From Salinispora arenicola (GTDB taxonomy: Bacteria > Actinomycetota > Actinomycetes > Mycobacteriales > Micromonosporaceae): DNA of 64,000 nucleotides. A program made the position numbers and the translations under genes. A model generated the notes under the pieces. The model made no database searches and was not told the origin of the DNA. It worked only from the letters and a program-made list of their open reading frames with translations. Position 1 is the stretch's first letter. Each line of letters starts with the position of its first letter. This document shows positions 61,033 through 64,000 of the stretch, in pieces. Location of the stretch: positions 4,278,001-4,342,000 of the forward strand of contig NZ_VFOL01000001.1 in the NCBI RefSeq assembly GCF_006716065.1, written 5' to 3'.

Positions 61033-61641
61033 GTGCTTGTCGCGCTGATCGTCGCCTGCGAGGTGGCCTTCTGGCTACTGCTCGCGGCCGGACTCCTGGC
61101 CCGCTACCCGCTTCGTCTTCCCCGCGTCGGCGCCGTGCTGCTGCTGGCGGTCCCGGCTGTCGACCTCGTCCTGCTCGCCGCCACGACGATCGACCTACGC
61201 CGTGGCGGCACCGCCACGCCCGCTCACGGCCTCGCCGCGGCGTACCTCGGTTTCTCCGTGGCGTTCGGTCACGGACTGGTTCGCTGGGCTGATCAACGGT
61301 TCGCGCACCGCTTCGCCGGAGGACCGCCACCGTCTCGGGCACCGCAGTACGGCATGGCTCGTACCCGGTACGAGTGGCGCGCCTGGGGCAGGGGAATGCT
61401 TGGCTGGGCGGTGGCCTGCGCGTTGTTGCTCAGCGGCATCGTCGTGGTCGGTGACGCCGAGCGAACCCAGGAGCTCTGGGCGTGGATCGGGCGGCTCAGC
61501 CTGGCGATGGCGGCCTGGCTCGTCTTCTGGCCGCTCGCGTACACGGTGTTTCCCAAACGGGAGCCGCGTGGCTCCGACGACGCGGCCGGGCGGAGCGGCT
61601 CGCGGACTGCGGGCACCGGCCACTCCCGGCGGTTACCGTGA
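61033..61641 (+). CDS. membrane protein of unknown function
   Basis: 202 residues, GTG, about five hydrophobic segments (LIVACEVAFWLLLAAGLLA, VGAVLLLAVPAVDLVLLAA, AAYLGFSVAFGHGL, MLGWAVACALLLSGIVVV, LSLAMAAWLVFWPLAYTVF). Divergent from a TetR gene and probably regulated by it; perhaps a small-molecule-responsive membrane component. Confidence 0.72.
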   Translation: MLVALIVACEVAFWLLLAAGLLARYPLRLPRVGAVLLLAVPAVDLVLLAATTIDLRRGGTATPAHGLAAAYLGFSVAFGHGLVRWADQRFAHRFAGGPPPSRAPQYGMARTRYEWRAWGRGMLGWAVACALLLSGIVVVGDAERTQELWAWIGRLSLAMAAWLVFWPLAYTVFPKREPRGSDDAAGRSGSRTAGTGHSRRLP

Positions 61642-61793
61642 TCGTCTGACGACGGCAGTGGGCCACCTTTACCGCTCGGCGCCATCCTTCGCGCTACCTG
61701 GGCTCGGCCGACGCACCCACTCCAGCAGCCGCCGCGTGCGGCATCATCACCAGCAACTCCGCACTGTTCACCACCAGCGCGAAACGGTCAGGT
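61642..61793. other. short gap
   Basis: No feature beyond the probable promoter of the RibD_C gene. Confidence 0.4.
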
Positions 61794-63032
61794 ATGACAT
61801 CAGCTCACCGTGCCACGAATAGTTCGATCTTGTCTGCCCTGCAGGAACTCGGCACCACCTGGCGCTGGGGAAGCCCGCCGACGCTGTTCACGATCAGCCA
61901 CACGCCGCCAAAACCGACCGTGCCTGCTGTTCTCGCCGGCAGCGTCGGCGGGCACACCCCGCTCGGTCTCCTTGAGCACTGGATCGACCGTTGTCGCCGT
62001 CATCGCGGCATCGTCCACACGCAGCGGGACCTGGGGGTCAACGCCGTCGCCATCTCGTTCGAGCAGGACGGCCAGCACGTCGCCTACGCGATGGACCGCG
62101 CCGGTGTGCAGTACCTGGCGCTCGGCCGACAACACGCCTCCGAATGGCACCTCACCAGCGGCACGGACGTTCTGGCAGCCACCCTCCTTCCTGATCTCTT
62201 CACCGAACGGCTGGCCGAGTTGGTCTGGCGGCTGGCCGGTCCCCCGCCCCCGGCGCCCGGCTCCCGGATCCGTGACATGTGGCCGACAGCCGGGCTGCTC
62301 GACCTGGACGAGGACGAACTCCACGAACGCTTCGCCGTGCCGCCCCCGACCGAGGGCCACACACGCCTCGTCGCGGTTGCCAGTATCGACGGTCTTGCCG
62401 CGGTGCACGGATCCAGTACCGCACTGACCAGCACGGGCGACCAGCGCGTCTATCGGCTGATCAAGCGTGACGCCGATCTGCTGCTGTTGGGGGCAGCAAC
62501 GATCCGTGCCGAACGGTACGGGCAGACCATCCTGTCCGCTCCCGAGGTCGCCCGCCGACGCGCGAACGGCCTACCGCCTTATCCGGCCGTCGCGGTAGTC
62601 ACCCGCAGTCTCGATCTCGACCTGACCGGCCCGTTGTTCCGACGGGGGACGGGACGTCACACTCCGCCCCGGCCGATCCTGATCGTTCCCGCCGCCGCGG
62701 CAACCGACGGCAACACGGCCGTGGCCGAGCACGCGGAGATCCTGGTCGCCGGCGAGCACGACGTCGACCTCACCCGGGCGGTCCGGCTGCTTCAGGACAG
62801 GGGGCACCGACGCATCGTCTGCGAGGGCGGTCCTTCCCTGGCCGGCCAGATGGCCCAGGCAGACCTGCTTGACGAGATCTGCCTGACCATCGCCCCGCAG
62901 GTGCTGGCGGTGGCCGGTCCACGGATCACCGCCGACTCGGCGACGCAGCCAGCGTCCGGCGAATGGCAGCTGAGCCGGTCCCTCCTCGACGAGATGGGGA
63001 ACGTGTTCCTTCGCTACGCCCGTCCCTCGTAG
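61794..63032 (+). CDS. RibD_C (dihydrofolate-reductase-like) protein with an extra N-terminal domain
   Basis: 412 residues, ATG. Residues about 190-410 are RibD_C: LVAVASIDGLAAVHGSS, LLLLGAATIRAERYG, RRIVCEGGPSLAGQMAQADLLDEICLTIAPQ. These reduce a pyrimidine or pteridine intermediate with NADPH. Residues 1-170 (LSALQELGTTWRWG, GLLEHWIDRCRRHRG, LPDLFTERLAELVW) are an unrecognised domain, probably separate. No riboflavin genes lie near. Confidence 0.8.
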   Translation: MTSAHRATNSSILSALQELGTTWRWGSPPTLFTISHTPPKPTVPAVLAGSVGGHTPLGLLEHWIDRCRRHRGIVHTQRDLGVNAVAISFEQDGQHVAYAMDRAGVQYLALGRQHASEWHLTSGTDVLAATLLPDLFTERLAELVWRLAGPPPPAPGSRIRDMWPTAGLLDLDEDELHERFAVPPPTEGHTRLVAVASIDGLAAVHGSSTALTSTGDQRVYRLIKRDADLLLLGAATIRAERYGQTILSAPEVARRRANGLPPYPAVAVVTRSLDLDLTGPLFRRGTGRHTPPRPILIVPAAAATDGNTAVAEHAEILVAGEHDVDLTRAVRLLQDRGHRRIVCEGGPSLAGQMAQADLLDEICLTIAPQVLAVAGPRITADSATQPASGEWQLSRSLLDEMGNVFLRYARPS

Positions 63033-63192
63033 GTGCGTGAACCCGGCTGCCGCATCCCGGTCGTCGGTGCGCGGGCCGGGCCGGGTCGGCTCGGCGACGG
63101 CAGTGATGCCGTGGTGCGGTACGGGCGGCACGGCGGCCGGTGTCGCTCGGCAGGACTGGACCGTCCCGGGCTCCGGACGGCTTGGGAGGGGC

Positions 63193-63681
63193 CTAGCCCT
63201 GACCGGGCGTGCGGGGCGTCACCGGTGTGGACACGATGAAGGAACTGGTGGTCTGGCCGTGAAGCAGAAACCGGTCGAGGACGGCTTCCAGGGCACCGAT
63301 GGCAGGTACGTGCACCTTGAGCAGGAAGCAGTCTTCGCCGGAGATCCGATGGCACTCGCTGACCTCGGGAGTACGAGCAGCCAGGTCCGCGATCTTCGGT
63401 AGCTGTCCTGGCCCGGGTTGGATCCGGACCCAGGCGGCGACGGGCAGGCCCAGAGTGGCGGGGTCGATGTCCACGCGGTAGCCGAGGATGACACCGGCTT
63501 GCTCGAGCCGGCTGAGGCGCTCCCGCACCGCGGGAGCGGACATGCCGACCCGCCGAGCCAACTCGGCGGCGCTGGCCCGTGGGTCCTCGCGCAGGACACG
63601 GAGCAGGCGGCGATTGGTGTCGTCGAGCAGCGACTTACCATCTGGAAGGCCAGTAGGCGGTCGTGGTGTGCGACGCGTCAT
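63193..63681 (-). CDS. Lrp/AsnC family regulator
   Basis: Start set at the ATG at 63681 (MTRRTPRPPTG); 162 residues. HTH about 20-65 (LLDDTNRRLLRVLREDPRASAAELARRVGMSAPAVRERLSRLEQAGVILGYRV) and RAM-like ligand domain (VRIQPGPGQLPKIADLAARTPEVSECHRISGEDCFLLKVHV). Divergent from the EamA transporter, a common pair for amino-acid export. Confidence 0.9.
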   Translation of the reverse strand: MTRRTPRPPTGLPDGKSLLDDTNRRLLRVLREDPRASAAELARRVGMSAPAVRERLSRLEQAGVILGYRVDIDPATLGLPVAAWVRIQPGPGQLPKIADLAARTPEVSECHRISGEDCFLLKVHVPAIGALEAVLDRFLLHGQTTSSFIVSTPVTPRTPGQG

Positions 63682-63745
63682 CGTAGGCTCTTTCCCCCTT
63701 CGATCGCGCATGGTGTTGCCCATTATGACCTTCGACGATGGAGGT

Positions 63746-64000
63746 ATGCCACGATCGACCGCTGCTCACCGACACCCACACCCTCACCGCCGACTACACA
63801 GGCACTCCGGCGCGGGCTTCCGATCGTCAGTGGCGACGGCCGTGCACCGGGTGCCACCACACGCGTACTTCGTCGTCAGCGCGGTGTTCCACTACCTCGG
63901 TCCGGCGTTCGCGGTACTGCTGTTCGTCCGCGTTGACGCGCTCGGCGTGGCGTGGCTGCGCATCGCCGCCGCCGCATCGATCTTCGCGCTGTGGCGGCGC
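63746..64000 (+). CDS. EamA/DMT-family transporter, N-terminal part (runs off window)
   Basis: From the ATG at 63746, the first 35 residues are not typical, then VPPHAYFVVSAVFHYLGPAFAVLLFVRVDALGVAWLRIAAAASIFALWRR matches the first two helices of the EamA family. The real start may be a GTG downstream (63839 or later). Frame is open to the window end. Confidence 0.75.
   Translation, partial: MPRSTAAHRHPHPHRRLHRHSGAGFRSSVATAVHRVPPHAYFVVSAVFHYLGPAFAVLLFVRVDALGVAWLRIAAAASIFALWRR

Noticed and set aside
1..64000. CRISPR arrays and rRNA genes
   Set aside because: No regularly spaced identical repeats and no rRNA-like sequence were seen; the only tRNA sequence is the two 3' halves.

Overview
The window is high-GC actinobacterial DNA. 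Start codons are often GTG, genes overlap by ATGA, and it carries DUF397/XRE regulator pairs, BTAD-type SARP, SigE-family sigma, WYL and TioE-like MerR regulators, and replication-relaxation and DUF2637 proteins typical of actinomycete integrative elements. A Micromonospora-like member of the Micromonosporaceae fits best; this is judged from gene families only.

Layout. 1-2829: integrase tail, truncated TetR beside an intact-looking operator and a 14-TM drug exporter, then two genes broken at a common junction. 3.07-19.3 kb: a 16-kb island bounded by two 3'-half copies of a tRNA-Lys(CTT) gene, each followed by a similar terminator. It holds mobile-element genes (DUF2637/SpdB-like, replication-relaxation and a truncated second copy), a HAD phosphatase, and a tightly coupled seven-gene operon (13966 down to 7596). 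The operon encodes a TIM-barrel isomerase, Gfo/Idh dehydrogenase, archaeal-type S-adenosylmethionine synthetase, HPr-kinase-like protein, GT81-like glycosyltransferase, CofE-like gamma-glutamyl ligase and uronate-dehydrogenase-like epimerase. Beside it sits a regulatory block (XRE/DUF5753-DUF397, XRE-TPR plus HFCD flavoprotein). I do not recognise this operon as a known pathway; it is the strongest candidate for an undescribed system.

19.3-24.7 kb: aquaporin, XRE-cupin regulator divergent from an aminotransferase, GAP/Sap-type membrane protein, a UTRA protein without its DNA-binding domain, and a PP2C phosphatase. 24.7-29.1 kb: a compact type II lanthipeptide locus, precursor lanA coupled to lanM and divergent from a SARP regulator, with three tandem 17-bp repeats between them and a perfect 52-bp palindrome after lanM. 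No transporter or protease gene is beside it.

29.1-37.7 kb is partly decayed: fragments of an S66 peptidase, SigE sigma, serine resolvase, Tn3 transposase and a frameshifted NUDIX gene, mixed with intact XRE-cupin, thioredoxin-reductase-like, WYL and AlkD-like genes. 37.7-49.1 kb: TioE-like MerR divergent from an erythromycin-esterase/DUF6194 fusion, a MerR-PP2C fusion, a MauE-like protein, a serine hydrolase, an IS5-type transposase, ChrB-like and DUF1232 proteins, and two nearly identical transglycosylase genes 6 kb apart that share their long 5' leader.

49.8-64 kb looks like ordinary chromosome: TetR-SDR, cupin, secreted CBM2-GH5 cellulase, aminoglycoside-phosphotransferase-fold kinase, an iron-siderophore ABC importer under a probable IdeR/DmdR box, quinone-oxidoreductase-like MDR, TetR divergent from a membrane protein, RibD_C reductase, and an Lrp regulator divergent from an EamA transporter that runs off the end.
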